Under the pieces are notes generated by a model that was given only the letters and a program-made list of their open reading frames with translations, searched no databases and was not told where the DNA came from. A stretch of DNA of 64,000 nt, taken from NCBI RefSeq assembly GCF_028435365.1, contig NZ_JAGTJJ010000004.1:186001-250000 (forward strand). Direction: 5' to 3'. The DNA comes from Polyangium jinanense (GTDB lineage Bacteria > Myxococcota > Polyangia > Polyangiales > Polyangiaceae). A program made the position numbers and the translations under genes. Positions 8,545 to 17,257 of the stretch are shown here, in pieces (the first letter of the stretch is position 1; each line of letters opens with the position of its first letter).

Positions 8545-9110
8545 AATGGTTGCTCATCGGGCTCGTGGTGTTCCTGATCTACCGGCTCGCGCAGAAGCGG
8601 CCGCGCTACGATCGGCTGTTCTCCCCGGACCACCTGATGGAGCTCTCGCGCGGGCTCGGCCGCGCGAAGCAGGCCGCGCTCGCGGGCGTGGGGAAAGGGC
8701 CGCCCGCGGATCCGTTCGCCGAGGGCAATGCGTTCGTCACGTCCGCCGATATCGCCGTCGCGTACACGGTCGCGAAGGCAGACGAGAAGGACGGCCACGA
8801 GCATCACGTCTCGCTCTCCTACCGCGGCGGCGCGTTCGCCCGCGCGGCCGCGGGATTTCTGGCCGCGGCGATCCTCCGCTTGCTCGACGTGCAGGAAAAA
8901 CCCTGCGTGCTCGCGGTTTCGAATAGCGGCGTCTACCACCTGATTTTCAAGATCCCGGCCGCGGAAGAATCACGCTTCGCGGCGAAGACCGTCCCGGCGC
9001 TCGACGAGGAGGCCGCGCGGGCGCTGCTCGGCACGGCGATGGACGACCGGGGAGCGCTGCTCGCGCGTCTCGGCAAGCTCGACGTGAAGCTGCCGAAAGG
9101 GGGCGCGTGA
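8538..9110 (+). CDS. Membrane-anchored protein of unknown function
   Basis: A protein of 190 residues starting at MLKWLLIGLVVFLIYRLAQ, a single N-terminal membrane anchor. The soluble region contains HEHHVSLSYRGGAFARAAAGFL and PCVLAVSNSGVYHLIFKIP. No family is recognised. An upstream in-frame start at 8502 exists, but 8538 begins directly at the anchor. It overlaps the next gene by four bases (GTGA), so the two products probably act together. Confidence 0.6.
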   Translation: MLKWLLIGLVVFLIYRLAQKRPRYDRLFSPDHLMELSRGLGRAKQAALAGVGKGPPADPFAEGNAFVTSADIAVAYTVAKADEKDGHEHHVSLSYRGGAFARAAAGFLAAAILRLLDVQEKPCVLAVSNSGVYHLIFKIPAAEESRFAAKTVPALDEEAARALLGTAMDDRGALLARLGKLDVKLPKGGA

Positions 9111-9718
9111 AGCCGACGCACATCGCCGATCGAAGAGCGCGCGACGAGCTCGCGCGCCTGCTCGAACGATTCGCCCGGCAGTCCCGCCCGATCCGGGTCG
9201 TCAAAAAATCCGAATACTGGCACCAGCGGGCCGCCGGCACGGCGCTCTGGGCCGTGACATTCGGCGGGCAGAACAAGTACCTCACCCATTACGTGACCAC
9301 GCTCGGCCACACGATCTACGTGCCCGACGATTTCGACGACTGGGAGCCCACCCGCGCGCTCGAAATCCTCCGCCACGAGGCCGTGCACGTCGCGCAATTC
9401 GAGCGGTACGGCTGGGTGATCATGGTCCTCTTCTACGGCATCCTGCCCGTGCCGATGGGCCTCTCCTGGTTCCGCGCCCGCCTCGAGTGGGAGGCCTACG
9501 AGGAGACGCTGCGCGCCGTCGCCGAGATCGAGGGCCTCGCCGCGGCCCGCGGCCCCGCGCTGCGGGCGGAGATCGTGCGGCGCTTCACGGGGCCGGATTA
9601 TGGCTGGATGTGGCCTTTCCCGCGCACCGTGGAGCGCTGGATCGACGAGGCGCTCGTGAGGATCGAGGGCGAGCTCGCGCGAAAGGCACCCTCGACACCG
9701 TCTCCCGAGAAGCGGTAG
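9107..9718 (+). CDS. HExxH-motif protein, possible zinc peptidase-like
   Basis: A 203-residue protein with GTG start overlapping the previous stop. It contains ALEILRHEAVHVAQFERYGW, an HEAVH metal-binding motif like that of zinc peptidases and of DUF4157-type toxin-associated domains, followed by a hydrophobic stretch (VIMVLFYGILPVPMGLSW) and a conserved-looking EWEAYEETLRA segment that could supply the third ligand Glu. Peptidase activity is only inferred from the motif. It is coupled to the preceding membrane-anchored unknown and lies 30 bases before the FMN oxidoreductase gene. Confidence 0.6.
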   Translation: MKPTHIADRRARDELARLLERFARQSRPIRVVKKSEYWHQRAAGTALWAVTFGGQNKYLTHYVTTLGHTIYVPDDFDDWEPTRALEILRHEAVHVAQFERYGWVIMVLFYGILPVPMGLSWFRARLEWEAYEETLRAVAEIEGLAAARGPALRAEIVRRFTGPDYGWMWPFPRTVERWIDEALVRIEGELARKAPSTPSPEKR

Positions 9719-9748
9719 CCTGGCCCGAGCCCCGGAGGTAGCCCGCCC

Positions 9749-11320
9749 GTGTGGATCATCCTGGCCGTCTTCGCCGTCCTCGTCGTCGCCGTCGCGATCT
9801 ACGACGTGACGCAAAAGAAACACGCGATCCTGCGTAATTTCCCGATCATCGGGCATTTCCGCTACATGCTCGAAGCGGTGGGGCCGGAGCTCCGGCAATA
9901 CATCGTCACGAACAACGACGAGGAGCGCCCCTTCAGCCGCGACCAGCGCCGCTGGATCTACTCGTCGGCGAAAAAAGAGAACAACTACTTCGGGTTCGGC
10001 ACGGACAACGACCTCGAGCAGAGCCCGAACTACCTCATCGTCAAGCACGCGGCTTTCCCGCTGCCGGAGCTGCACGCGGGCGAGCCCGGCTACGACCCGG
10101 GCTACCGCGTGCCCTGCGCGAAGGTGCTCGGCGGCAAGCGGAACCGGAAAAAGGCATTCCGCGCGAATTCGGTGATCAACTCGTCAGCGATGAGCTACGG
10201 CTCGCTCTCGGGCGCGGCCGTGGAGGCGATCAACCGCGGCGCGAAGATCGCGGGCTGCATGCAGAACACCGGCGAAGGCGGCGTATCGCCGCACCACCGG
10301 CACGGCGGGGACCTCGTCTGGCAAATCGGCACGGGGTATTTCGGCTGCCGCGACGAGAAAGGACGCTTCAGCATGGAGCGATTCCTGGAGACGGTCGCGT
10401 CGGCGCAGATCCGCATGATCGAGATCAAGCTGAGCCAGGGCGCGAAGCCCGGCCTCGGCGGCGTGTTGCCCGGCGCGAAGGTGACATCCGAGATCGCGAA
10501 GATCCGCGGCATTCCGATCGGAGAAACCTGCATCAGCCCCGCCGCGCACACGGCGTTCTCCTCGGCCGACGAGCTGCTCGATTTCGCGGAGAAACTCGCC
10601 GAGGCGTCGGGCCTGCCCGTGGGGATCAAATCGGCCGTCGGCCAGGAGAAATTCTGGCACGAGCTCGCGAAGCTCATGGGCCGCGGCGATCGGGGCGTCG
10701 ATTTCATCACGATCGACGGCGGCGAGGGCGGCACGGGCGCGGCTCCGCTCGTGTTCAGCGACCACGTGGCGTTGCCCTTCAAGATCGGGATGAGCCGCAT
10801 TTATCGCATCTTCGCCGAGGCCGGAATCGCCGAGGACGTGGTCTTCATCGGCTCGGGCAAGCTCGGCTTCCCGCACGCCTCGCTGCTCGCGTTCGCGCTC
10901 GGCTGCGACATGGTGAACGTCGCGCGCGAGGCGATGCTCTCGATCGGCTGCATCCAGGCGCAGGAGTGCCACACGGGCCATTGCCCCACGGGCGTCGCCA
11001 CGCAAAACCGCTGGCTCGTGCGTGGGCTCGACCCGACGGACAAGGCGGCTCGATTCGCGAATTACGTGACCGCCCTGCGCAAGGAGCTGCTCCAGCTCGC
11101 GCGGGCCTGCGGCGTGCCGCATCCGGCGCTGGTGACCCTCGACGAGCTGGACATCCTCGACGATCGGCTCCACGCACGCCCGGCGTCCGCGGTCTTCGAG
11201 TATCAGCCTGGCTGGGGCCGTCCCTCGGCCGCGGACATGGAGGCGATTCGCGCCATCATGGCCGGCAAACCGGCGCCCGCGCTCCCGAGCGGCGAGGGGC
11301 TCGTCATCGCGCCGGCCTGA
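9749..11320 (+). CDS. FMN-binding glutamate-synthase family protein
   Basis: A 523-residue protein with an N-terminal membrane anchor (WIILAVFAVLVVAVAIYDV) and a GltB-type FMN-binding TIM barrel. Diagnostic stretches are SAMSYGSLSGAAVEAINRGA, NTGEGGVSPHHR, KLSQGAKPGLGGVLPG, TIDGGEGGTGAAP and the cysteine-rich CHTGHCPTGVATQ. In glutamate synthase this region binds FMN and an Fe-S cluster. These stand-alone membrane-bound homologues lack the glutaminase domain, and their reaction is unproven. The start is GTG. The gene ends just before a strong intrinsic terminator. Confidence 0.88.
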   Translation: MWIILAVFAVLVVAVAIYDVTQKKHAILRNFPIIGHFRYMLEAVGPELRQYIVTNNDEERPFSRDQRRWIYSSAKKENNYFGFGTDNDLEQSPNYLIVKHAAFPLPELHAGEPGYDPGYRVPCAKVLGGKRNRKKAFRANSVINSSAMSYGSLSGAAVEAINRGAKIAGCMQNTGEGGVSPHHRHGGDLVWQIGTGYFGCRDEKGRFSMERFLETVASAQIRMIEIKLSQGAKPGLGGVLPGAKVTSEIAKIRGIPIGETCISPAAHTAFSSADELLDFAEKLAEASGLPVGIKSAVGQEKFWHELAKLMGRGDRGVDFITIDGGEGGTGAAPLVFSDHVALPFKIGMSRIYRIFAEAGIAEDVVFIGSGKLGFPHASLLAFALGCDMVNVAREAMLSIGCIQAQECHTGHCPTGVATQNRWLVRGLDPTDKAARFANYVTALRKELLQLARACGVPHPALVTLDELDILDDRLHARPASAVFEYQPGWGRPSAADMEAIRAIMAGKPAPALPSGEGLVIAPA

Positions 11321-11349
11321 GCCGCGTTTTTCCCCGCGCTTCGAAAACG

Positions 11350-11380
11350 AAAGCGCCGCCCGAGGGGGGCGGCGCTTTTT
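11350..11380 (+). terminator. Intrinsic terminator after the glutamate-synthase-like gene
   Basis: An 11-bp stem AAAGCGCCGCC/GGCGGCGCTTT with a 7-base loop, followed by T residues. The stem's own A and T ends let it work in both directions, so it may also end the convergent gene at 11417. Confidence 0.85.
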
Positions 11381-11416
11381 CATTTCACGCGTGCTCCGGA
11401 GAGCACCGCGGAAACC

Positions 11417-11818
11417 TCACTTCGCGTCGACGGGAATCGAGACCGTCTCGGTGAACGGCTCGCACGTCGTGTCCGTGCAGACCGCGCCCTTGAGCTCGGC
11501 CTCGATGGTCTTCTTCCCCGGCGCGGCGGCCGTCGCGACCACCGTGAAGCTCAGTTCTTCCTTCGAAACCTTCGCGTCGGCGGCGACGAGCTTCGCCTTC
11601 TCGACCGTCACGCCGTCCGGCGCCTTGAGAACGAGCTTGTGCGGGTACTCGAGGTTGACGTGATACGCGCCCTTCGCCTTGACGGTCACGACCGCCGTCG
11701 CCTTGCTGCCGGACTTGGCAGACGCGGGCGAAACCTTGAGGTCGTACTTGTCGCCCGCAAATGCGGCGCCAGCAAAAGCAAGGATAGCAACAGCAGCGAG
11801 CGAAAGGGCTTTCTTCAT
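11417..11818 (-). CDS. Secreted DsbD-alpha-like domain protein
   Basis: A 133-residue exported protein. The start at 11818 is supported by GGAGG 9 bases upstream. The signal peptide ends in AAFAGDKYDL. The mature protein is all-beta in composition and ends with VCTDTTCEPFTETVSIPV. This resembles the N-terminal immunoglobulin-like domain of DsbD, in which a Cys pair passes electrons to periplasmic thiol proteins. Here the cysteines are CxxxxC within CTDTTC. There is no attached membrane or thioredoxin domain, so a redox role is an inference. Confidence 0.6.
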   Translation of the reverse strand: MKKALSLAAVAILAFAGAAFAGDKYDLKVSPASAKSGSKATAVVTVKAKGAYHVNLEYPHKLVLKAPDGVTVEKAKLVAADAKVSKEELSFTVVATAAAPGKKTIEAELKGAVCTDTTCEPFTETVSIPVDAK

Positions 11819-11985
11819 GACGACCGTCCTCCTACGTGATTCCGTTTCAGCACGTCCCGTGCCAGACGTCAACGCCCGCCGCACATCCGGAACGGTCGCG
11901 AGAAATTACCGTATCCTCGCGATTTTTCGCCGTTACGGGCCGGGACGTCAGGAGACGCAACATACGGGGATGGATCAAGAACGGA

Positions 11986-12013
11986 CCGGGTGGGTAAATA
12001 TTCATCCACCCAG
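11986..12013. other. Inverted repeat over the stop codon of the DUF6920-like gene
   Basis: CTGGGTGG and CCACCC(GG) arms flank an AT-rich loop (ATGAATATTTA) on the minus strand, and the stop codon at 12002 lies inside. It could be a weak terminator or mRNA-stability hairpin for the 12002-12859 gene. Confidence 0.4.
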
Positions 12014-12859
12014 GGGGACGATCCGCTGTTCGGCACGATAAAACTCGAACCGCTGATCCGTGCCGTGCCAGTACGCCACGCGGACACGGGAAGGAATGGT
12101 GAGGCCGCCCTCGCTGCACTCCTCGTCGACCTCGACCCCGAACGGGATCCACGTGAAGCGCTTGTCCTTGGTCTGGTTCGACCAGCGCAGAAGGCTCGCC
12201 GAACGCACCCGGCCCGCGTCGTCGATCAAGATCGCCACGGTGTACGGCTCGCCCGCGATGCGGAGCGTGGCGCGGATCGCGTCAGGGCCCTCGACCTCCC
12301 AGCGCACGCCACGCGAAGGGAGCAGCGCCGCCGGCGAGAGGATCGATTCGAGCGCAAGCCGGCCCGCCGCCGAACGGCGCACGTCGAGCCCCCGCGCATG
12401 CGCCACGGGGACCGCGCCGATCGCATAAAACTCGGTGCCCGCGTCCTCGCCCTCGAGCCAGTCGTACCCCACGAAGCGGCCACGCCCGGCGCCCACCGTG
12501 GCCTTCCAGACGAACCCGCGCGGCGGCGCGAGGAGCGCCTCGGCCTCCATCGGTCGCCACGCGTCCGTCGGCGACAGGCGCATCTCGCCCTGAATCGCGA
12601 GGCGCACGGCCGGATCGAGAGGCGCCCCCTCGGCGAGCGCATGCCGGAAGTAACGGGCCACAGGCTCGGGGAAGTCGTCGAGCTCGCGAGGATCGAAGCG
12701 TCCCTCGGTCGGCCGAGGCAGAAGCGCGCGCCACCGCCGATGGATCACGCGGTCGCCATACAGCCGCCGGCCCGCGAGAATGACCGCGCCTCCGAACAAC
12801 GTGCCCGTGACCCCGTAGACGATGCGGGGGATCAACCTGCCGCCGCCACGAGAAGCCAT
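12002..12859 (-). CDS. DUF6920-like protein
   Basis: A 285-residue protein with an N-terminal hydrophobic segment (RIVYGVTGTLFGGAVILAG). The features DDFPEPVARYFRHAL, QGEMRL, GFVWKATVGAG and the C-terminal IPSRVRVAYWHGTDQRFEFYR are typical of the DUF6920 (formerly DUF6544) family, whose function is unknown. The start at 12859 (MASRGGGRLIPR) is preferred over the in-frame start at 12910. It overlaps the 3' end of the preceding lipoprotein gene by no more than about 20 bases, in either case suggesting co-transcription. Confidence 0.7.
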   Translation of the reverse strand: MASRGGGRLIPRIVYGVTGTLFGGAVILAGRRLYGDRVIHRRWRALLPRPTEGRFDPRELDDFPEPVARYFRHALAEGAPLDPAVRLAIQGEMRLSPTDAWRPMEAEALLAPPRGFVWKATVGAGRGRFVGYDWLEGEDAGTEFYAIGAVPVAHARGLDVRRSAAGRLALESILSPAALLPSRGVRWEVEGPDAIRATLRIAGEPYTVAILIDDAGRVRSASLLRWSNQTKDKRFTWIPFGVEVDEECSEGGLTIPSRVRVAYWHGTDQRFEFYRAEQRIVPLGG

Positions 12860-12878
12860 CCGCTCCTTCGCCTTCCTT

Positions 12879-13400
12879 TCAGGGCATCGCGCCGGCGTCC
12901 ATCTTCGCACGCGAGAGCAGGATGGCCACCTCCATCGGCGTCGGCGTGCCGCAGAGCTCGCTCATCGCAGGCTGAAGCGTCTCGGCGTGTGGCTCGAAAC
13001 CATCGGCCGTGACGACGACGTTCACCGGGCCACTCGTCCAGAGCTCGCATGCAAGCGAGGCAAGGTCGGTGGGCGGCGGCTTGTCGCGATCGAGGTTGCA
13101 GACGAAATTGGCGCCGTCGTCGAGCGTCTTCCACGTGGTCGCGTCGGACAGGACGAACGGCGGTTCGTCCCCGGCGCTCCACTCGACGACGATACGAAGA
13201 TCCGGCGGGAGGGGCTCGCCGTCCGCGCGGATGTCGAGGACGAAGAGCGGCTCGGGGGGTCGTACGGGACAACCCCCCTCGCCGCCATGTCCGCCATCCA
13301 CATCGGGCGGCGGAGGTTTGGGACGCTCACACGCCACGAGCCCTGCAAGGACGACCCCCAGAAGCCCTATGCTCAAGACGAACGCTCTGCGTGAAGACAC
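12879..13400 (-). CDS. Lipoprotein, function unknown
   Basis: A 173-residue protein with GTG start, a hydrophobic N terminus and lipobox LVAC at about residue 24, then a Pro-rich stretch (PKPPPPDVDGGHGGEGGC). The rest is a Cys-containing domain with NVVVTADGFEPHAETL, which reads like a beta-sandwich or PEGA-type strand pair. No named family. It is the middle gene of three minus-strand genes (13434, 12879, 12002) separated by short gaps. Confidence 0.6.
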   Translation of the reverse strand: MSSRRAFVLSIGLLGVVLAGLVACERPKPPPPDVDGGHGGEGGCPVRPPEPLFVLDIRADGEPLPPDLRIVVEWSAGDEPPFVLSDATTWKTLDDGANFVCNLDRDKPPPTDLASLACELWTSGPVNVVVTADGFEPHAETLQPAMSELCGTPTPMEVAILLSRAKMDAGAMP

Positions 13401-13433
13401 AGTGCGTCGGAGAATAACTGATTTTCCCGACGA

Positions 13434-15116
13434 TCACTTGGGCGGGGGCGGGGGCGGGGCGATGGTCGCGAGGTTCAGGCCACCCGGATACTGGTAACTC
13501 GTCTGCGCGCCGTACCCCATCACCTGAATGCCCACAGCCTCCGTCGCGGTGAGCACGTGCGCGCCGTTGTTTCCAGACCCGAGCGGGAGGCGCACGATGC
13601 CGTATCCCGAGCTGATCGGCTGCGGCGTCTGCGCCACCGGCTGGCCATCGAGCACGAGCTTCGCCCCGACCGGCTGGACGACATCGACGTAACTCTCGTC
13701 GTAATCGTTCGGCGCGAGGAAGACGTACTTCAAGCGGAACTGCTCCACCGCCGTCGAGAGGCTCGCGTCCGGATCGCCCTTCGGCTCGGCGCTGAACGGG
13801 TCGATGATCGAGGAGCCGAGCTGGAACGTGCCGACGGCAAACTCGTGATCGCCCGTGATCTCGAAGTTGACGTTCACCTGGCCGAGGTCGAAGACCTGGC
13901 CCGCGTTGATGCTGAGCGGCGCGCCCGGCGGGATTTCGCCCGCATACGTGAGCTTCGTGCCGTCGACGTTGCCGTAGATGCGGACGACGTGGCCGACGGG
14001 CCCGCCGCCCGGCGAGGTCGGGACCGTCACGATGTACCGCTTGCCAAGCGTCTCGGCCGGGAAGACGGACTCCTCGATGTGATCGCAGTACCCGCTCTCC
14101 AGCGGGACGTTGATGCACGGGACGCCCGAGATGACCTGCACGGGCTTGGTCGCGAAGATCTGCGAGCCGGAGGGGTCGGCGTCCGGCGCGAAGAGCACCT
14201 CGACGACCTCGCCTCGGTTCACCGTGAACGACGCGAGGCCGTTCGGCCCCGTGCTCGGGATGCCGCCGCCCGCGATGATCTCGCCCGCCCCGGAGAGCTT
14301 GACCTGCACGTTCGTGCCGTCTTGCGTGCCCGTGACCGCGAAGTACGAGCCCATGTTCGCCGCCGGCCAGCCGCCGATGCCCGTGACGCGGTAGTTGCCG
14401 GTCATGGCCGTGCTCGGCAGGAGGAGCGAGGCGTCGTTGCTGTAGGAAAAACAGTCGTTGAGGCACTGCGCGCCGGGGCACGCGCTCCAGTCCTTGCCCG
14501 GCGGGCCGCCCTGCGGGCCGTACTCGAGCGCGTTGAACTGGTAGACCGTGACGGGGCGCGTGGTGACGAGGTGGTAGGCGCCGTTCTGCACGCGCACTGT
14601 GTTCGAGAGCGGCGTGGCGCTGCCGCACGCGTCGGCGTCCGGGCCCTTCAGCTCGGGGACCCACGGGAGGTAAATCTTCGCGAGGTCGTTCGCCCCCACG
14701 GTCGCGGTGGCGACGGTCGTGGCGCCACGCGTGACCGTGACGTCAGCAGGTTCGTCCCCCGTGTTCGCCACGACGACCGCGTAGTCGAAGATCGACCAGA
14801 CGTTGTTCGCGACGACCGTGGGCCAGAAGTCACAGCCGATGTACGTGCGCGCCGCCGCAGCTTCCTCGCACGTCTTGGGATCGACGCCGGGATCACCACC
14901 GCCGCCCCCGCCGGAGCCGCCGGGGCCGACGAAGACGTCGCCACCCGAGCCGCCGCTGCCGGGCCCACCCGGGCCGCTCGCTCCTTCGCCTCCGGCGCCT
15001 CCGTCGCCGAACTCGTTTCGGCCCGATGTCGCAGAGCAGGACACCGCGAGGATCCCCGGAACGAGGAGAAACGCGAATGCAACGAAAGCTGTGTGCTTGA
15101 GCCCGGCTGAAGTCAT
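13434..15116 (-). CDS. IgGFc-binding-type surface lipoprotein
   Basis: A 560-residue lipoprotein with lipobox AVSC at about residue 27, then a Gly-rich linker (GGAGGEGASGPGGPGSGGSGG), and a large beta-rich domain. Motifs such as FDYAVVVANTGDEPADVTVTRG, NTVRVQNGAYHLVTTRPVTVYQFN and YSNDASLLLPSTAMTGNYRV match the IgGFc-binding N-terminal domain common in myxobacterial surface proteins. In metazoans the domain binds mucins/IgG; in bacteria adhesion or matrix binding is a reasonable guess. It ends in a polyproline tail (PPPPPPK). Confidence 0.8.
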   Translation of the reverse strand: MTSAGLKHTAFVAFAFLLVPGILAVSCSATSGRNEFGDGGAGGEGASGPGGPGSGGSGGDVFVGPGGSGGGGGGDPGVDPKTCEEAAAARTYIGCDFWPTVVANNVWSIFDYAVVVANTGDEPADVTVTRGATTVATATVGANDLAKIYLPWVPELKGPDADACGSATPLSNTVRVQNGAYHLVTTRPVTVYQFNALEYGPQGGPPGKDWSACPGAQCLNDCFSYSNDASLLLPSTAMTGNYRVTGIGGWPAANMGSYFAVTGTQDGTNVQVKLSGAGEIIAGGGIPSTGPNGLASFTVNRGEVVEVLFAPDADPSGSQIFATKPVQVISGVPCINVPLESGYCDHIEESVFPAETLGKRYIVTVPTSPGGGPVGHVVRIYGNVDGTKLTYAGEIPPGAPLSINAGQVFDLGQVNVNFEITGDHEFAVGTFQLGSSIIDPFSAEPKGDPDASLSTAVEQFRLKYVFLAPNDYDESYVDVVQPVGAKLVLDGQPVAQTPQPISSGYGIVRLPLGSGNNGAHVLTATEAVGIQVMGYGAQTSYQYPGGLNLATIAPPPPPPK

Positions 15117-15177
15117 GCGCCCGATTATCCGCCCCGCGCCACGTCAGGCACAAGAGCGATCGGGCGCGCGATGCGCT

Positions 15178-16008
15178 TCAGTGGGCGGCGCGGTTCCGCT
15201 CGTGGATGCTCTCCAGGATGATGACGGCCGTCTCCTCGATCGCTCGGCCCGTGACATCGACGACGGGCCACTCGGGATGCGCGCGGAAGATGTTGTGCGC
15301 GAAGTCGAGCTCCGTGCGGACATGCTCCCGCATCGCGTAATTCGTCTCGGGGGGCATGCCGAGCTGGCGCAGGCGCGCCTGGCGGATCTCGCAGAGCTGA
15401 TCGAGGCCGATCGTGAGGCCGACGATGCGATCGCTCGGCGCCTCCTCGATCTCGTGCGGGAGCGGAACACCGAGCACGAGCGGGAGGTTCGCGACCTTGA
15501 GGCCGCGCTGCGCGAGCAGCGTCGACAGCGGCGTCTTCGAGGTGCGCGAGACGCCGACGAGGATGATGTCGGCCTTGCGGAAGTTGCGCGGCTCCTTGCC
15601 GTCGTCGCTCTTCACGGCGAACTCGACGGCCTCGATGCGACGGAAGTACTCGTCGCTGAGCGGCAGCATCGCGCTCGGCAGGTTGATCGGCTCGCGATCG
15701 AGGAACGTGCCGAGCTTGCCGATGAGCGAGCCGATCACGTCGATCGCCTCGATGCGTAGCTCCGCCGTCGCCGAGTGGATGAACTCGCGCAGCTCGGGGC
15801 TCACGACGGTGAACACGAGCAGCGCGCCCTCCTTCGCGGCGCGCTCGAGCACCGGACGCGCGACTTCCTTCGTACGCACACGCGTGTGCAGGCGAATCTG
15901 TACGCCCGCCTGCGGGAACTGGAGAAGCGCTGCGCGGACGACCTTCTCCGCAGTCTCCCCCGTGGAGTCGCTCAGCACGTCGATGAACTTGGACATGGGC
16001 TTGCTCAT
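15178..16008 (-). CDS. ppsR: Pyruvate, water dikinase regulatory protein (PSRP, DUF299)
   Basis: A bifunctional ADP-dependent kinase and Pi-dependent pyrophosphorylase that switches PEP synthase (or pyruvate phosphate dikinase) off and on. The N terminus has the family signature IDVLSDSTGETAEKVVRAAL, and a P-loop-like GVSRTSKTPLSTLLAQ lies in the C-terminal half, followed by LPLVLGVPLP. At 276 residues from the chosen start (16008, MSKPMSKFIDVL) the length is normal. A start at 16062 would add an atypical 18-residue extension. It sits just downstream of dnaJ on the same strand. Confidence 0.9.
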   Translation of the reverse strand: MSKPMSKFIDVLSDSTGETAEKVVRAALLQFPQAGVQIRLHTRVRTKEVARPVLERAAKEGALLVFTVVSPELREFIHSATAELRIEAIDVIGSLIGKLGTFLDREPINLPSAMLPLSDEYFRRIEAVEFAVKSDDGKEPRNFRKADIILVGVSRTSKTPLSTLLAQRGLKVANLPLVLGVPLPHEIEEAPSDRIVGLTIGLDQLCEIRQARLRQLGMPPETNYAMREHVRTELDFAHNIFRAHPEWPVVDVTGRAIEETAVIILESIHERNRAAH

Positions 16009-16080
16009 TCTCGTCTTCGTCTCGGTCGGATCGAGGAGCGCTGGCGTGGTCGTTTGGGCCACGCCGCTCGAACGACAAGC

Positions 16081-17193
16081 CTACCCAAAAAGGTTCTTCA
16101 ACTTGTCCATGAAAGTCTCACGCTCGGGCTCTTGCGGCGCCTCGCCCAGGGTCGACGCGAACTGGGTGATGAGCTCCTTCTGCTCGTCCGTGAGCCGTGT
16201 CGGCACTTCGACCCCGATTTCCACGAGCTGATCGCCCCGGCCGCCCATGACGCGGCGCACGATGCCCTTGCCTTTGACGCGGAGCACCGAGCCCGGCTGC
16301 GTGCCCGCGGGAATGCGCAGCTTGCCCTTGCCTTCGAGCGTGGGGACCTCGACCTCGCCGCCGAGCGCGGCGACCGGGAAGGAGATCGGGAGCGAGCAGA
16401 CGACATCGTCGCCGACACGGCGGAAAAACTCATGCGGAGCGACGCGGATCGTGAGCTCGAGGTCGCCCGGCGCGCGATCGGGGCGCGTGCAGTTGCCGCC
16501 GCGCTCGACGAGGCGTGTGGCGCCGTTCTCGATGCCCGCGGGGATCGTGACCTCGATCGTGCGTGACTTCGCGACGACGCCCGCGCCGCGGCAGTTCTTG
16601 CACGGGTCGAGCACGATGCGGCCCGTGCCGCGGCAGCGCGTGCACGGGCGCTCGATCGCGATCGGGAAGACGCCCTGCTGCATGCGAACGCGGCCGCGGC
16701 CGAGGCAGAGGCTGCAGCGCTCGGTCTGCGTGCCCTTCGCCGCGCCGACGCCGCCGCAATCGCCGCAGGGTTCGACACGCTCGTACGTGATCTCCTTCGT
16801 GCAGCCGAACGCGGCTTCCTCGAAGCTGATGCGGATCTCTTTCTGGAGGTTGCCGCGGTCGCCGACCTTGATGCCGAGCGCGCCGAGCAGATCGCCGAAG
16901 AGACCGTCGATGTTGAGGTCGTTCAGATCGACGTAGCCCGCGCCGCCGAAGGGGCTGCCCGGCTGCGCGGCGCCGCCTACGCCCATCGGGCCGAAGCGAT
17001 CGAACGCGGCGCGCTTCTGCGGATCACTGAGGATCTGGTAGGCCGCGTTGATCTCCTTGAAGCGCTGATGCGCCCCATCGTCACCCGGGTTCTTGTCCGG
17101 ATGGTGCTGCGCGGCGAGCTTGCGGAAGGCGCTCTTGATCTCGTCCTGCGTCGCCGAGCGGTCGACGCCGAGCACATCGTAGGGATCGCGCAC
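16081..17193 (-). CDS. dnaJ: DnaJ chaperone
   Basis: A 370-residue co-chaperone that stimulates DnaK ATPase and binds unfolded clients. An N-terminal J domain carries the essential HPD in QHHPDKNPG. A short Gly/Phe-type linker follows (about residues 70-95), then four zinc-binding CxxCxGxG modules (CGDCGGVG, CSLCLGRG, CTRCRGTG, CKNCRGAG) and a C-terminal client-binding region with RVAPHEFFRRVGDDV. The start is GTG. DnaK and GrpE are not in the window. The G/F region is short compared with E. coli DnaJ, so this may be one of several DnaJ-type paralogues usual in myxobacteria. Confidence 0.9.
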   Translation of the reverse strand: MRDPYDVLGVDRSATQDEIKSAFRKLAAQHHPDKNPGDDGAHQRFKEINAAYQILSDPQKRAAFDRFGPMGVGGAAQPGSPFGGAGYVDLNDLNIDGLFGDLLGALGIKVGDRGNLQKEIRISFEEAAFGCTKEITYERVEPCGDCGGVGAAKGTQTERCSLCLGRGRVRMQQGVFPIAIERPCTRCRGTGRIVLDPCKNCRGAGVVAKSRTIEVTIPAGIENGATRLVERGGNCTRPDRAPGDLELTIRVAPHEFFRRVGDDVVCSLPISFPVAALGGEVEVPTLEGKGKLRIPAGTQPGSVLRVKGKGIVRRVMGGRGDQLVEIGVEVPTRLTDEQKELITQFASTLGEAPQEPERETFMDKLKNLFG

Positions 17194-17257
17194 GGGGGCC
17201 GGAATAGCACCGATCCGGACGAGGGCCCAGGGGGTTCGGGCTGGGCCGAGCGCGCGT

